64,000 nucleotides of DNA from Lineus longissimus (taxonomy: Eukaryota > Nemertea > Pilidiophora > Heteronemertea > Lineidae): contig NC_088310.1 of the NCBI RefSeq assembly GCF_910592395.1, forward strand, positions 14,703,501 through 14,767,500, read 5' to 3'. The translations under genes were made by a program, and so were the position numbers. Positions 42,523-54,353 of the stretch are shown here, in pieces. The notes beneath the pieces were generated by a model that saw only the letters and a program-made list of their open reading frames with translations, searched no databases and was not told where the DNA came from. How positions within the stretch are numbered: the first letter of the stretch is position 1; each line of letters starts with the position of its first letter.

Positions 42523-44010
42523 TCAAATCCAAAACAACATCTCTTGTCTATGATCCGCAAGTGTGACCTCCCCTCGTTTTCTCAGTGGTGCAATATCTGG
42601 CACATCGTCCTTAGGTTTTCTCGCTGATAGGGAACACATCAAGGCCATTGTTCCAACGAAATGGTTCAAAGAACTGAACCTTTTCACATATTCAGTGAGT
42701 TCTGCATATCTTGCTTTCTCGTTCACCTTTTCCACATGCAATATGCGTGCCAACTTCGGTGGTTTCTTCTTTGAGTTCACATCGGTTGTTTCACTTTCCG
42801 AACAATCAGGTTTGGTGCTGGCCATTCTGATTCCCCTCGTTGAAGAAATGGTGGTCCTCTCCACCATAGTTCTGACTCTACTAGTTCTGCTGCACACAAT
42901 CCCCGGGAACACAGATCTGCGGGGTTAAACTTCCCTGGAACGTGTTTCAAGCTGCTTACTCTGGTAAGTATCGGATCCCCAGGGCTTTATTAGTAATCTC
43001 CTCTCCAACAAGTTTCTCTGAAGACTTGCAGGCTCTGTCCTCTGGTGCTAGCTTTGTCAAGACCTCCGGCTCGTTTGATAAGAATTTTCTTAGATTCCAT
43101 CCAGGCTCCAACACTTCTGTCAGGTCAACTGCTAACTGTGTTGCTTCGTCTGCATTATCATCACCAGTGAGCACATGCATCATCTGCAAAGATATTCTCC
43201 TCAATTTCCTTAACAGCTTTGGGGTATCACTCTCGTTTGGAGGCAACATAATCAAGCAAGGTTCTGATGCTCGAAAATGGTGAGGGCGACAATCCGAAAG
43301 TCACTGTTGTTAATCGGTAGACTTCTGGAGGCTTGGTGTCATCTAAGTCTCTCCACAAAAATCGCTGACTATCTCTCTCTGTAGTAGGCTCCATGTTGCC
43401 TGGAGGAACATCTTCTCTACATCAGCGATGATGGCAAATTTGTGTCTCCGGAATCTACGTAATACACTGGCAGGTCGGGTTGTAAGGCCGGCCCTGGCAG
43501 CAAAGTGTCGTTCAAAGAAACTCCTTCTGGTCCTTTTATAGAGCCATCGAAAACACCTTTGTAGTGGTCTTATCCTCTCTCACAACAGGGTGATGTGGCA
43601 GGTACCAAACTTGGTGGCCTTTAGGTTCTTGCTCCTCAATAACACGCTCATCACGTCCAGTTTGAATAAGCTCAAGTATCTGCTTCCTGATGCCTTACAG
43701 CAAGCTCAGGCTCCCTTTTTAAACGATATTCCAGGCTGATAAGTCTCTTTGTCGCTTGTGGCTTGTTTGATTTCAAGTGCCTGTCAATTCATGACGGGTG
43801 TTTTAGTAATCCAGTCTGGTACTGATTCCCATCTATTATGGTTATGGCCTTGTGTTGCCTTACAGCTTCTTGCTCTTTCGGAGGGTTTTGTCAACTCAGT
43901 TGGCAGAATACCTAGATGTTCCAACTCCCAGTGCTTTGTAGCTATTTCAATCTCATCCTTGATATGGAACATGGAATGGTTGAGCGGTAGTCTTGCTTGA
44001 CTTTCTCTGA
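42523..44010 (-). pseudogene. BEL/Pao reverse transcriptase and RNase H remnants
   Basis: Frames at 42,956-43,255 (ATQLAVDLTEVLEPGWNLRK; TNKALGIRYLP) and 42,523-42,912 (start of the post-RNase H region) match BEL/Pao pol. A KHVPGKFNPADLCS-like segment spans 42,895-42,935. The 43,256-44,010 part is broken by frameshifts. The RT active-site motif YVDD was not found intact. Confidence 0.7.
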
Positions 44011-44790
44011 TCATGGGGCACGGTCCGGACACAATCCACCCAATGTAACTCTTTTGAGCAGAAGGTGAGTTCTTGGTCCAGTCAGTCGTTTCTCTTGTAA
44101 AATATTCATGGTATCCTGGATCCCTAAAAGAATGTCCACAGGTTGTTTTTTCCTTGGAAAGTTGTCTGCTAGTTGCAAACCCCTCAGATGCTCCAGTTGC
44201 GACAAGTCCTCCTGAACATCATTGATGTCGGCACAAGGGCAGTCTAACACACATCCAACAATTTCAAATACCTCCCCTCTCCATCCAGGAATAGCGCTTG
44301 ACAACTGAAGCGTCACTCATTGTGTCTCTAGCAACAATGACTTTCCTCCAGCTAAAGTGAATTCCGCTGAAATCGATTTTCCCTTCAACTGAAGTCTGTT
44401 AGCCATCCTCTGACTTATAAATGTTGCGCCACTGCCTGTGTCAAAAAGAACACAACCCTTTGTCACTGCACTCTTGGACTCTAGTTTGGCAATCGCAGAC
44501 TGTAAGAGGATATTAATATCCATCTCAAATGCTTTGACGAAGGAACTTGATGATTTGGTTGTCTCAGGTTTGTCTTGCCTGGGTTTGGTAAGGTCAGACT
44601 GCTTTTGGGTTGGACTGCTACTCGTAGTTTCACCTACTCCACGCTTCTCAAAATGAAGTAAAGTGTGATGGTTTTTGGAACATATCCAACAGTGCGACGA
44701 TTTACAAGAATCGACAAAATGTGTAGTGCGAAGGCAATTAAAGCAGGCTTTGGCTCCTTTCACCTTGTCCACTCGATCTTTGACAGACAA
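44011..44790 (-). pseudogene. BEL/Pao zinc knuckle and aspartic protease
   Basis: The frame 44,317-44,790 encodes zinc knuckles (CFNCLRTTHFVDSCKSSHC, then CWICSKNHHTLLH) and the protease active site LFDTGSGATFIS. The next frame (44,011-44,316) continues the protease with HLRGLQLADNFPRKKQPVDI. The separation into two frames is a frameshift or stop. The first zinc knuckle is cut by the R3 insertion upstream. Confidence 0.85.
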
Positions 44791-44839
44791 AGACTTGGCT
44801 GTAGGACAGCTTGAGAAAAAGTGACAATGTTAACAAATG

Positions 44840-47195
44840 AAATGGCCAGGGCCATTGTGCTCACCTCATGTGGAGGAAAGATGGATATAGAGCATGGTAT
44901 TGTGTTATGTAGTGTTAGGTTTGATGTAGGTCCAAGCAATTACAATTTCCCCAAAATGGCCAATTTACAGTACATTCGACCTCTGTGACCTTGAAAAGTA
45001 GGCCAAATCAAAGAAGACCCGGGTGACACATTGAATGGTTGTTAGAATTAGATATACCTATGATATAAAATTGGTGCCAATCGGGCAAGTCATTACTAGG
45101 AATAATGGCATTTTGAAGAATTTAGGATTTGGCCCCCTCCTGGAGGCCAAACGGCAAATCAGATTGCACCAAACTTCGGTACCTGAGATCACCTGACCAA
45201 GGGGTACATGTGTACTTAATTTGTGATCAATAGTCATTGCAGTTAAGAAACGTGCCATAGTTACGGCCTGACGGCGAATTTACGCCATTTGACCTCTGTG
45301 ACCTTGACAAGAAGGTCAAATTAAAAACCTGTGTGACATATACTGTATGGTGGTTAGATGTACCAATGATATCAAATTGGTGGCAATCGGGCAAGAAGTT
45401 AAGGAATAATCACATTTTTTAAGGTTTTTGGATTTTGCCCCCTGGTGGTCAAGTCGTGAATCATATTGGACCAAACTTCGGTCCCTGAGATCACCTGACT
45501 AAGGGGTAAATGTGTACCAAATTTGGTATCAATAGTCATTGCAGTTTAGAAACGTGCCATCGTTACATCCTAACGGCCAATTTACACCATTTGACCTCTG
45601 TGACCTTGAAAAGGAAGTCAAATCAAAAACCCGGATGATATATGATGCACCTTTGCTAGAAGTACCTACCATATTTTTTTCAAAATTTCCTGACTACTAT
45701 TAAGGGAGATATTGCATATTTTCACTTTTAACGTTTGGCCCCCTGGTGGCCAAACCATGAAACGAATCAGACCGAATCTTGGTCTCCAAGGTGTCATTAC
45801 ATAAGGGTACATGTGTCCCAAGTTTCAACTCAATAGCTCTAACAGTTACGAAACGTGCCCTGCTAACGGACGACGGACGACGACGACGACGACGATGGAC
45901 GCCACGGTATGGGATAAGCTCACCTCTGCTAAGAGGTGAGCTAATGAAACGGCCAGGGGCCATTGTGCTCACCGTAAGTATATTTAGTAGACAATTAATT
46001 CATGCCAGTTACAGAAAGTGTTACAGTATGTAGCCAAATAAAAAAGTTTTATGAGGTAAAATCAAAAACCATGTGCAAGTACATGTAATACTGTATGGTG
46101 GGTTAGCTGGTCCCATGTTCATCAGACTGGTGCTATAATCACAATTCTGAAAGTTTTCAGATTTGGGCCCAAGGTGGCCAAGTTGAGAATCAGATTGGAC
46201 TGGAATGTGTTATCTGAGGTTATCTGACCTATACGGCCATGTATACCCAGTTTCAGGTTCATAGCTTCAGTCGTTTTAAAAGAAACGTGCCAAAGTTACA
46301 CTCTAACAGCCAATTTTTGCCGTTTGACCTCTGTGACCTTAAAAACCAGTACGATACATGATGTATCCTTGCTATGAGTACCTACGACAAAAGTTTTATC
46401 GAAAACAAGTCATAAGCAAGATATCACACTTTTAAGACATTCACATTCGGCCCCCTGGTGGCCAAGTTGAGAATCAGGTCGGACCGAAATTCAGCACCAG
46501 AGGTTATCTGATATAGGTGGTTATATGTACCAAGTTTCAAGTTCATAGCTTTGGCGGTTAAGAAACGTGCCATAGTTAGACTCAAACGGCCAATTTACGC
46601 AATTTGACCTCTGCGACCTTGAAAAGTAGGTCAAATTGAAAACCTACCTGATATATGATGTATCTTTGCTATGAGTACATACCACAAAAGTTTTATCGAA
46701 AACAAGTCATTAATAAGCGAGATATCACACTTTTTAGATATCTACATTCGGCCCCCTGGTGGCCAAGTTGAGAATCAGATCGGACCGAAATTCAGCACCA
46801 GAGGTTATGTGATATAGGGGGTTATATGTACCAAGTTTCAAATTCATAGCTATAGTGGTTAAGAAACGTGCCATAGTTTACACTCCAGTGGCCAATTTAC
46901 GCCATATGACCTCTGTGACCTTGAAAAGAAGGTCAAATTAAAAACCCGTATGATATGTGATGTATCCTTGCTATGAGTACTTACAACAAAAGTTTTATCA
47001 AAAACAAGTCACTAATAAGCGAGATATCACACTTTTTAGATATCCACATTTGGCCCCCTGGTGGCCAAACTGAGAATCAGATCGGTGTACCAAGTTTCAA
47101 GTTCATAGCCCCAGCAGTTAAGAAACGTGCCACTGTTAGGATACGACGACGACGGACACAGCGGTATTATATAGACTCCCCTAACGGTGAGCCAA
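44840..47195. mobile_element. R3 composite block inserted in the BEL/Pao gag zinc knuckle
   Basis: Two adjacent R3 elements (44,840-45,942 and 45,943-47,195) are flanked by the 5-bp direct repeat AAATG (44,835-44,839 and 47,196-47,200). The BEL/Pao gag reading continues on both sides. Each element starts with ATGRCCAGGGNCATTGTGCT and ends in GGTGAGCYAA. Modules of about 300 bp with GACCTCTGTGACCTTGAAAA repeat inside. No protein coding. Confidence 0.85.
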
Positions 47196-47673
47196 AAATG
47201 CACAACTCTTCATCACTCTTGGGCTTTGTTGATGACTGGCGGATAGCTAGCAAAGCATGACCGGTTGGTCTGTGTCTTGATTCTCTATGGGATTCAGTGG
47301 ATGCTTCCTTCTTCTTCTCGAATTAGGTTGGATCCTTCTTTACATCTGACTCAGCTCTTCTAGCGACTTGTAGAGCGCCTCGAAGTTTATCTAACAGAAC
47401 CTCAATCATCATGAGAAACCAGGTTTTTTCATTCGTCCTTTTCTCCTCTTTTATGCGATCACTACCCCACCTTTTCACCAGACCAGTTGGAAGCTCCGGT
47501 CGAATCAGGGCCGAAAGCATCCAGCTTCACTGGACGACCTTGACATCTTCCTTTGTTCTTTTCTGGATATAGTTCCAGCTGGCCACTACTTATTGTAGAA
47601 TGTATCCAACTCTTTGACTGAAACAGAGGTTACCACTTTGGCATTGGCTATCTCATTAATAGCCTTCTCCATT

Positions 47674-48480
47674 TCAGGATAGGACATCGCCGTACCGGTT
47701 TTCTAAGAACTCCATGATATCTGTGTAACTGGGGTCCCCTAACGATGCAACGAGTTTGGCAACGTCACCATCATGTAACGAAATCACTAGATGTGCTTTT
47801 TCAACCTCAGAGTAACCAGGTTTCTTAACTTCTGATTCCACAAGCTCTTTCCATTGATCGAAGAGATCACAGTCACCTTTAAATTTGGGAATCTGAATCA
47901 CTCTCTTTTTATGGGTGAGTGCACCAAGGATCATGCTCAACTGATCCTCTGAAATACCAGTGTTTTCTGTCTCTAAACTCTGTTTTAATGCAGCTGCAAA
48001 ATGCTCTGGGATAAAGGTATCCCCCCGGCTTTCACACGACTTCTCCGACGGGGAGCGACGGCTCATCTTTTCGACTTCTGCTTGCAACTGTTGCACCTTT
48101 GCAGAGATGTCGTAATATTGGCTTCGATATTTCTCCTCGGACGCGATCTCGGTGCGTCTGGCTTCTTCAGACAACTTCGCCATATCTGGGTGGAAGTCAA
48201 TCTCATCTTGTAAGTCTTTGAGCTCACCATAAATCTTGTTGAGTTCTTCCAAGGCATTTACTGCTCTCCTGACTGACATCTCAATGTGCCTAGTGTTCTC
48301 CTCATCATCAAACAGGGTCTGTGACTTCTTTTGAAACTCATTAACTGTATTGAATTGTGTATTTGGTGCAACAAATTCTGTGCCTTTCCCGCAACGCATC
48401 AAATGTAAGGGGGGTAACAACGATTGGGCTGCGAAAACCAAAACCTTGATCTTTAAAGAGAGGTTTAACTCAGTCAGCAT
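47674..48480 (-). pseudogene. BEL/Pao gag
   Basis: A 268-residue frame from ATG 48,478-48,480 with a coiled-coil region (AVNALEELNKIYGELKDLQD) and a capsid-like segment IPKFKGDCDLFDQWKELVES typical of retrotransposon gag. The coding sense continues past 47,674 in another frame (AMSYPEMEKAINEIANAK), so a frameshift breaks it before the zinc knuckle. Confidence 0.8.
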
Positions 48481-49469
48481 CTTGTAAGGTTTTGATAGAA
48501 TTTTTTTATTTGGAAAGAACTTAAACCCTAATGTTAATGTGACACCGTGATTCCCAACTACCGGTAACCAAACCTAGTATACAGGGCAACACAAGAAATG
48601 TAACTGAAAAACTCTGAAAAAGTCCGAAATATTCAACCGGCGACTCAACTTTTAACTCAGTTGTGATAACACATGCAGTGTGCTTGCACACTGTACTCAC
48701 ATGTTAACTCAACACAAACTGTGCACAAAAAGCTTCTCAAATATCACACAAATAGTGCACCAAGAGACTTCTCAAATTATATAGTTTTTATCTAAAAATT
48801 TTAATCATTCCTAAAACATGTTGTTTTAGCTACTCCAGGGTTAATCCTTATTTTAGGAACTCAAAAACTAAAAGTATCTTCCATAAATACTTCAGTTTCA
48901 ACTCTGTTGTTTTAAGTAACAAATCACACTAGTACAAAGCTAACACAAAACAAGTTGTAAATCATCTCTATAAAAGTAAACCTTGGTAAACCTGAAGGCA
49001 GTAGGCCTAGTTTGTCATCCAGAAATTCTAGTACCTGTACACAAGATGCAAGATGTTATGAAGATATATTACTCAAAACTCAAACTTGAGACTCAAAATT
49101 TGCAAATGTGCCCTCCAAATGAACTAGTCCCAGTGATATTGCAATGAATGTATGTCAACCTGAACATGCATGCACTAAATGTAGTGTACGTAGCACTACC
49201 CTGTATACTCACTACCTCAATCAAAACTCAAGTAAAACTCTAATTTTTACAAATGTTTAAAACCCAGCAAATAATTCCAGGATTGGAAAACCTGAAAATA
49301 AACTGAATATTAATTCAGAGAATAACACTTTTTTAACTAATAAACTTTTTTTGAAAAATGTTCATCTAAAAGTCCTTTTGCAAAGATGGAAGATAGTTCA
49401 TCAAACAGTTTGTGTGACAGTCCGTCTGTCTATCAGTGTCATCTCCAGCAAGGAATGTCGATTTTCTAG
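48481..49469. other. BEL/Pao 5' leader, non-coding
   Basis: AT-rich sequence between the minisatellite and gag without open frames of note. Confidence 0.5.
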
Positions 49470-49880
49470 CTGATTTGTGGAACTCGACTTAATGATGATA
49501 CTCGAACAGAGACTGTTAAACACGATGAATCGACTTGATGATGATACACGAACAGAGACCGTTAAACTTGTTGACTCGACTTGATGACGATACTCGAACA
49601 GAGACCATTAAACTCGATGACGATACTCGATGACGATACTCGAACAGAGATCATTGAAACTCAGATGGCTCGATGTAGATGATACTCGAACAGAGACCAT
49701 TAAACTCTTTGACTCTACTCGATGAAGATACTTGAACAGAGTCTGTTAAACACGTTGACTCGACTCGATGACAATACTCGAACAGAGGTCGTTAAACTCT
49801 ATGACTCAATGACAATACTCGAACAAAGACCGCTTAAACTCGTTGACTCGAATCGATGACGATTCTTGAACAGCGACCAC
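49470..49880 (+). repeat. 46-bp minisatellite in the BEL/Pao leader
   Basis: GAACAGAG recurs at 49,504, 49,550, 49,596, 49,642, 49,688, 49,734, 49,780, 49,821 and 49,868, a 46-bp period with one shorter unit. Units share GATGACGATACTCGAACAGA and GTTAAACTCGTTGACTCGA-like parts. Confidence 0.92.
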
Positions 49881-49961
49881 ACATTATATTACTAAAGTTC
49901 TCGTTGCAACTCACCCAGTCACAATGACGAAAATGATCTGGGTCATGCAATCTGGCACAAA

Positions 49962-49979
49962 ATCCGGTCAGAGAGACCA
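49962..49979 (-). promoter_or_regulatory. Probable primer-binding site of the BEL/Pao element
   Basis: Four to five bases inside the 5' LTR the minus strand reads TGGTCTCTCTGACCGGAT, starting TGG as expected for pairing with a tRNA 3' CCA end. Which tRNA cannot be said. Confidence 0.5.
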
Positions 49980-49983
49980 AAAA

Positions 49984-50360
49984 TGTCACCTCTTCACACA
50001 AAAGAAGTACTCAAAAGCTGTATATTGTACTCTGATACTAATTGGTATCTCTGTAGCTCCTCCTTCTCCTTTGACCATGTGCCTGTGGTGGTTCTGATGG
50101 AATAAACACACAAAACAGTCTCTTAAAATAAGGGTAATGATTTCTTTTTCATTCTACTTCAGGAAATGAAATGTACATCTCAGTCAATCTAATTTCTTCC
50201 ACAAATCAAGGAGAAAATATGAGAAACATGGCCTCTTTCTACCACATGGTTCTGCAACACTGATGCTGCCCTCTGCACCAATGCTCAGTTACCAAAATAC
50301 TTGGTACACGGGGTGTGGCCTAAAAAAAAAAACTCAAAAAAACTTAGTGCTGACAGAACA
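49984..50360 (-). repeat. BEL/Pao 5' LTR (377 bp)
   Basis: The 377-bp repeat matches the interrupted left LTR. It shows the Harbinger-free (empty) form AAAAGCTGTATATTGTACTC at about 50,015-50,034. Confidence 0.92.
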
Positions 50361-50365
50361 ATCCT

Positions 50366-52879
50366 TGCCAGGAGATCCTACCATAAACATTTTATAAGTG
50401 AGATATCACACTTTTTCGGTTTTTACTTTTGGTCCCCTGGTGGCCAAGTTTAGAAAGATCCGATCGGACCGTGATTGAGTGTCGGCGGTCAACTGACCAG
50501 GGGGGGGGGGGTCTGTGTACAAAGTTTCAAGTTCATAGCCCTTGTGGTTACTCGACAGACACTGCGGTATTGTACAGACTCCCATACGGTGATCCAACAA
50601 AGCTCTGATGAGTGAAATATCACATTTTTTAGGTTTTTAGTTTTCGCCCAATGGTCGCCAAGTCAAATATAAGACCGGACCAATATTGAGGGTTAGAGAA
50701 CAACTGACCCAGGAGGTCATGCTTACAAAGTTTTAAAGGTCAGAGAACTGAAGCACTAGACAAAACACCAAAACTAGAATTGTCAGTTGAGTCTTTGCAG
50801 ACTCTGGAGTCTCCGCCTCATATGCACACAGCCATGCATGTTGACAAAAACAAAACAAAAACATCGCACTTTCACTTCAGCGAAGCGATGGTTTATGTGC
50901 GAAATACGACTGATCAAGGCAACATTAAGTGTCCAGAAGGGAAGAACACATTCTTGAAACTCAGCTGCTTTAATTCACTGCCGTTTTTTCTTATTTCATA
51001 GCCCATAAACTCCAAATATTAGGTTTTATAGAAAAATGCTTCGATGGTGTAGACTAGTCCCTCGTCTTTATCCGTTACGTTCCTCCATATGTGCAGCCAA
51101 TATGTGATACACATAACGCGGGGCAACAGTCATCGTGCCGGTATGGCGAGGTTTATTGGTTAAAAATTTACATGTATTGCGCTATGCATGCCCATAGCAC
51201 TTTCGCGGCTGTAACCCAGATTGACTTCTTAGTTCATGGACACCCTCGTTTTATCGATGTTTTGCAATGCATTGCCGTGTTCATGTACATATGAAGCTTT
51301 CACCTGGGGACGAGAGTTTGCTGGAATAATTTCTTGAGGAGAATAATACCATAATACAAAAGTCTCACCCGATGGCGGAGACTAATTTACTGAAGTTATC
51401 ATCAATCTCAATGATATATTAATCAAAAGTTGGTGTCTTGTAACAGAGAGGAGAAATGAATGTTTGAAGAACTAGCCAGGGTATTGCAAAATCACTGACG
51501 TCTATTTGAAATCATGATTGGAACTGTTCAACCATTCCCGTAAGTATGACGTGTTAGTGGATCACGTTCTGAAACGGTCCCTCCCTGTCAACAAGCAGGT
51601 GGGTCGGTGCGATGTCTTTCAAAATGTCTATTTTATCTGAACACTGATCAGAAACGATCGCCGATTAGTCAGACTAGTACTGATTGATAATATGGAATTT
51701 TGTTTGATCAGTGCAGGGTGTACTTAGCAGCTGAATTGGTATTTAGAATTAGGTTTATGAGGCGGGGAGAGCTGCATCCATCCTACGTGTATTGCATAGT
51801 ACAATTACATTGGGCTTTACGTGCATTGCCAAGACATGACCCTGGACTGGTCGAAAATTGATGGAGCCTGCAGCCCTCATTAACTGCTTTTGGAGAAGTT
51901 TGTGGCAAAATATCTATGGTCGTATGCTTTTTAGGTATTAGCCAATATTCAACCCCACGGTCTCGTATCCCAGTTAAGGTGCAAAAAAGTTATGCAGACT
52001 GTTGAATTTGAAAGGGTTGTGTGTCGCCTCATCCTCTGCACTGGAGTGGACTGCATGTGCATTGATTTCGATCATAGCCTCGATTGATCACATGAATCCA
52101 TCGGTGCTGTGGGCCACAGCTGACACTGGCACTCACTGGGTGTGAAGAAAATTAAGCCCCTCCCCATTTTGATAGGCTACAAGTTGCTACTACCATCATA
52201 CTTATGGATCTAGTCTTTGACTCCCTGTAATTGAATAATGGCTTAATGTGTACCGATGTAGAAGGAAAACAGGTCCTCCTGGAAAAGGGGTCCACCCTGT
52301 TCACAATGAGACCATGACTGTCAATAGTTCAGAGATTGAAGCACATGAATGAGCCCTTTGTTTCCCGGACATTCTGTCCTACGACACATCAAACTTCTAC
52401 ACTGGTGTCGTTTCTTGTAAATTACATGAGGTCATAAATTTGCATTTTTACTTGAGTATAGATTGGCAGGACAACCCCCCTCCCCCACGCCACCAGTGAC
52501 CACCCTTCTGGGTTAGTTCCAAGTCTTGAAAGTTCCAGCTGACTGAATACAGGAATGCACATTGCTTGCAAAACTAAAGTTTTGAAGAAAAAGAGCTGAA
52601 AATTCGAGCTTGTATAGTATAATCTCAACCATGCATAGGCCATAAATCCATCTAATGTTTGTTGAATGACATATCAGAACAGAATGAAAGTGTTTAAATA
52701 ATTATTTGGAATAGTATGATTTAAAATATCATTTGCACAAGATGACTTTCTAATAACATTTTCTTTTAAAATTGCAGTTTTTCTGGAAACCTACTGAACC
52801 AACCCACAACCATCAAGACCCACATCATTAAATGAAGAAAAATTCTCGACAGAGTTGCCAATCATGGATAACATCACAA
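50366..52879. other. R3 fragments and anonymous DNA
   Basis: From 50,366 to about 50,596 the R3 copy interrupted by the BEL/Pao element resumes; a further R3-like fragment runs to about 50,760. The remainder contains no gene I can support, and I could not find the next upstream UBR exon here. Confidence 0.5.
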
Positions 52880-54353
52880 TAACAAGGGGCCCAAGGGCCT
52901 GGCGCTCAGCTGGATGAGCTAATAACACAGGACTGAGGGTGTAAAGTAGTAAATATCGGCTTTGTACTACTGTTTGAAGGTCAAGAGAACACGTTATACC
53001 AATTTCCAATGCAGAGCTGCCAGCTGGGTGAAATATGATTGAACAAATCATCTATGGTATGTAAATATTACAGGAGGCAACGGAAGATATCCCTAGTTCA
53101 GTAAGTTGTATTGGTAGCTTTACAGACAAGAAGTGTCAGAGAGCATGTGATTCTCCATGGGCAACTGTAGTATGTCCAGGCTGGGTTGTACAGCACAAGG
53201 ATACAAAATGCTGTCTGTAATTGAGAGGTATCCTGATTTAACAGAGGTCAAAATAAATAGAAATGACCAGTTTGGGACTAACACCAGGTAGAGATTACAG
53301 GAGTCAACAAAATTAATTTCATTGAGAGAAATTGACCTGTCCTGCAGGTGAGTGGAATTTACAAAGGGTCGTTTTTCATGACATTGTGCTCTACTGCGTA
53401 TCCCTAGTGAGTCGATCGGGAACCCATCTATTTTTTATTTAGACCAGCGATGACGTCATTTCTGGTGATTCCCTACGTTGACCAATGAGCGCTTTTTAAA
53501 GTGTGCCATTAGGCATGCATTAGCATGCAATGTATTTTATCAGCGCTGCCAATTGCCGAACAGAATGCCGTAGCTCCGTCAATTTTGAATCAATTTTTAT
53601 TGGAGTAACATTACTGTGTTGCTTGGAATGTCTACTTTTTACTCATGTAAGAATCGTAGTACTAAAAACTAAAATGCAAACAGAATCATGCCGATTCACT
53701 GCACATACTGTGGGAATTCTCCACTTCAAAATAATTCGCGAACAAAGCATGCACTTCTAATATCGTTTTCACAGAATTGTGGCCAAATTTTCAAGAACTA
53801 ATTTCTGAAAGTAGTCCCTAAAGACCTAATGACTACCCACTGAAAGGAACTAGTGATAATATCGCCCATTTGACTTCTTTTTACCAGAAAATTGGTTACC
53901 GTGTTGCAAAATCAATCTTCCATCTATAGACTGGTCACAGTGGGTATGCTGAAATATAGCCTGGTTCCTTGGCCAATTCCATGCGCAGAATACAACTGCG
54001 AAGCTCACGTCATAGCCCGGGCTTTTGAATCGTCAAAAATTCAGTTAAATGTGCCAACTGGCGGTGAAAACTAAACTAATTCCATTGCCAGATGTGAAAA
54101 CAATATTTCGTCTGTGGACCGAGGTATAAAGGAATGAAGTTTAAACTTCCCGATGACCTCCTTCGCTTAATGTAGGTCGGATCGCGCTGATTTTTGGTTT
54201 CTGAGTTCATCTTGGTTTACGCCTAATTTAGCAGCGTCAACGAAGTGCCTAGGCCTTGCGGTTACGAAATGCCCAAAAGTGACACGGAAGGAAGAACAGA
54301 CACCATTCCCTTAGTAATATTACCAGCTTTGCTGACTTTGTCAGCTGAGCTAA
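52880..54353 (+). repeat. R1/R2 repeat, copy 4, apparently complete (1.47 kb)
   Basis: Head (CCCAAGGGCCTGGCGCTCAG) and tail (TGACTTTGTCAGCTGAGCTA) are both present and continuous. The ends share GCTCAGCTG in inverted orientation. Non-coding; this copy defines the element extent. Confidence 0.8.

Larger units (their letters stand above)
40426..50360 (-). mobile_element. BEL/Pao-like LTR retrotransposon, complete ends, defective inside
   Basis: Two LTRs (40,426-42,089 with a nested insertion; 49,984-50,360) begin TGT and end ACA and share clear sequence. The 5-bp direct repeat ATCCT flanks the whole (40,421-40,425 and 50,361-50,365), and the flanks are two halves of one interrupted R3 repeat. 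The order on the minus strand is gag, zinc knuckle, protease, RT, RNase H, integrase. Most integrase, parts of RT and the gag junction are lost. It lies in an intron of the UBR gene in the same orientation as the gene. Confidence 0.93.

Noticed and set aside
44840-47195. Nuclear receptor response elements in R3
   Set aside because: AGGTCA-like sites are suggestive but short and part of a repeat; no functional evidence, so kept only as a speculation in the R3 finding.
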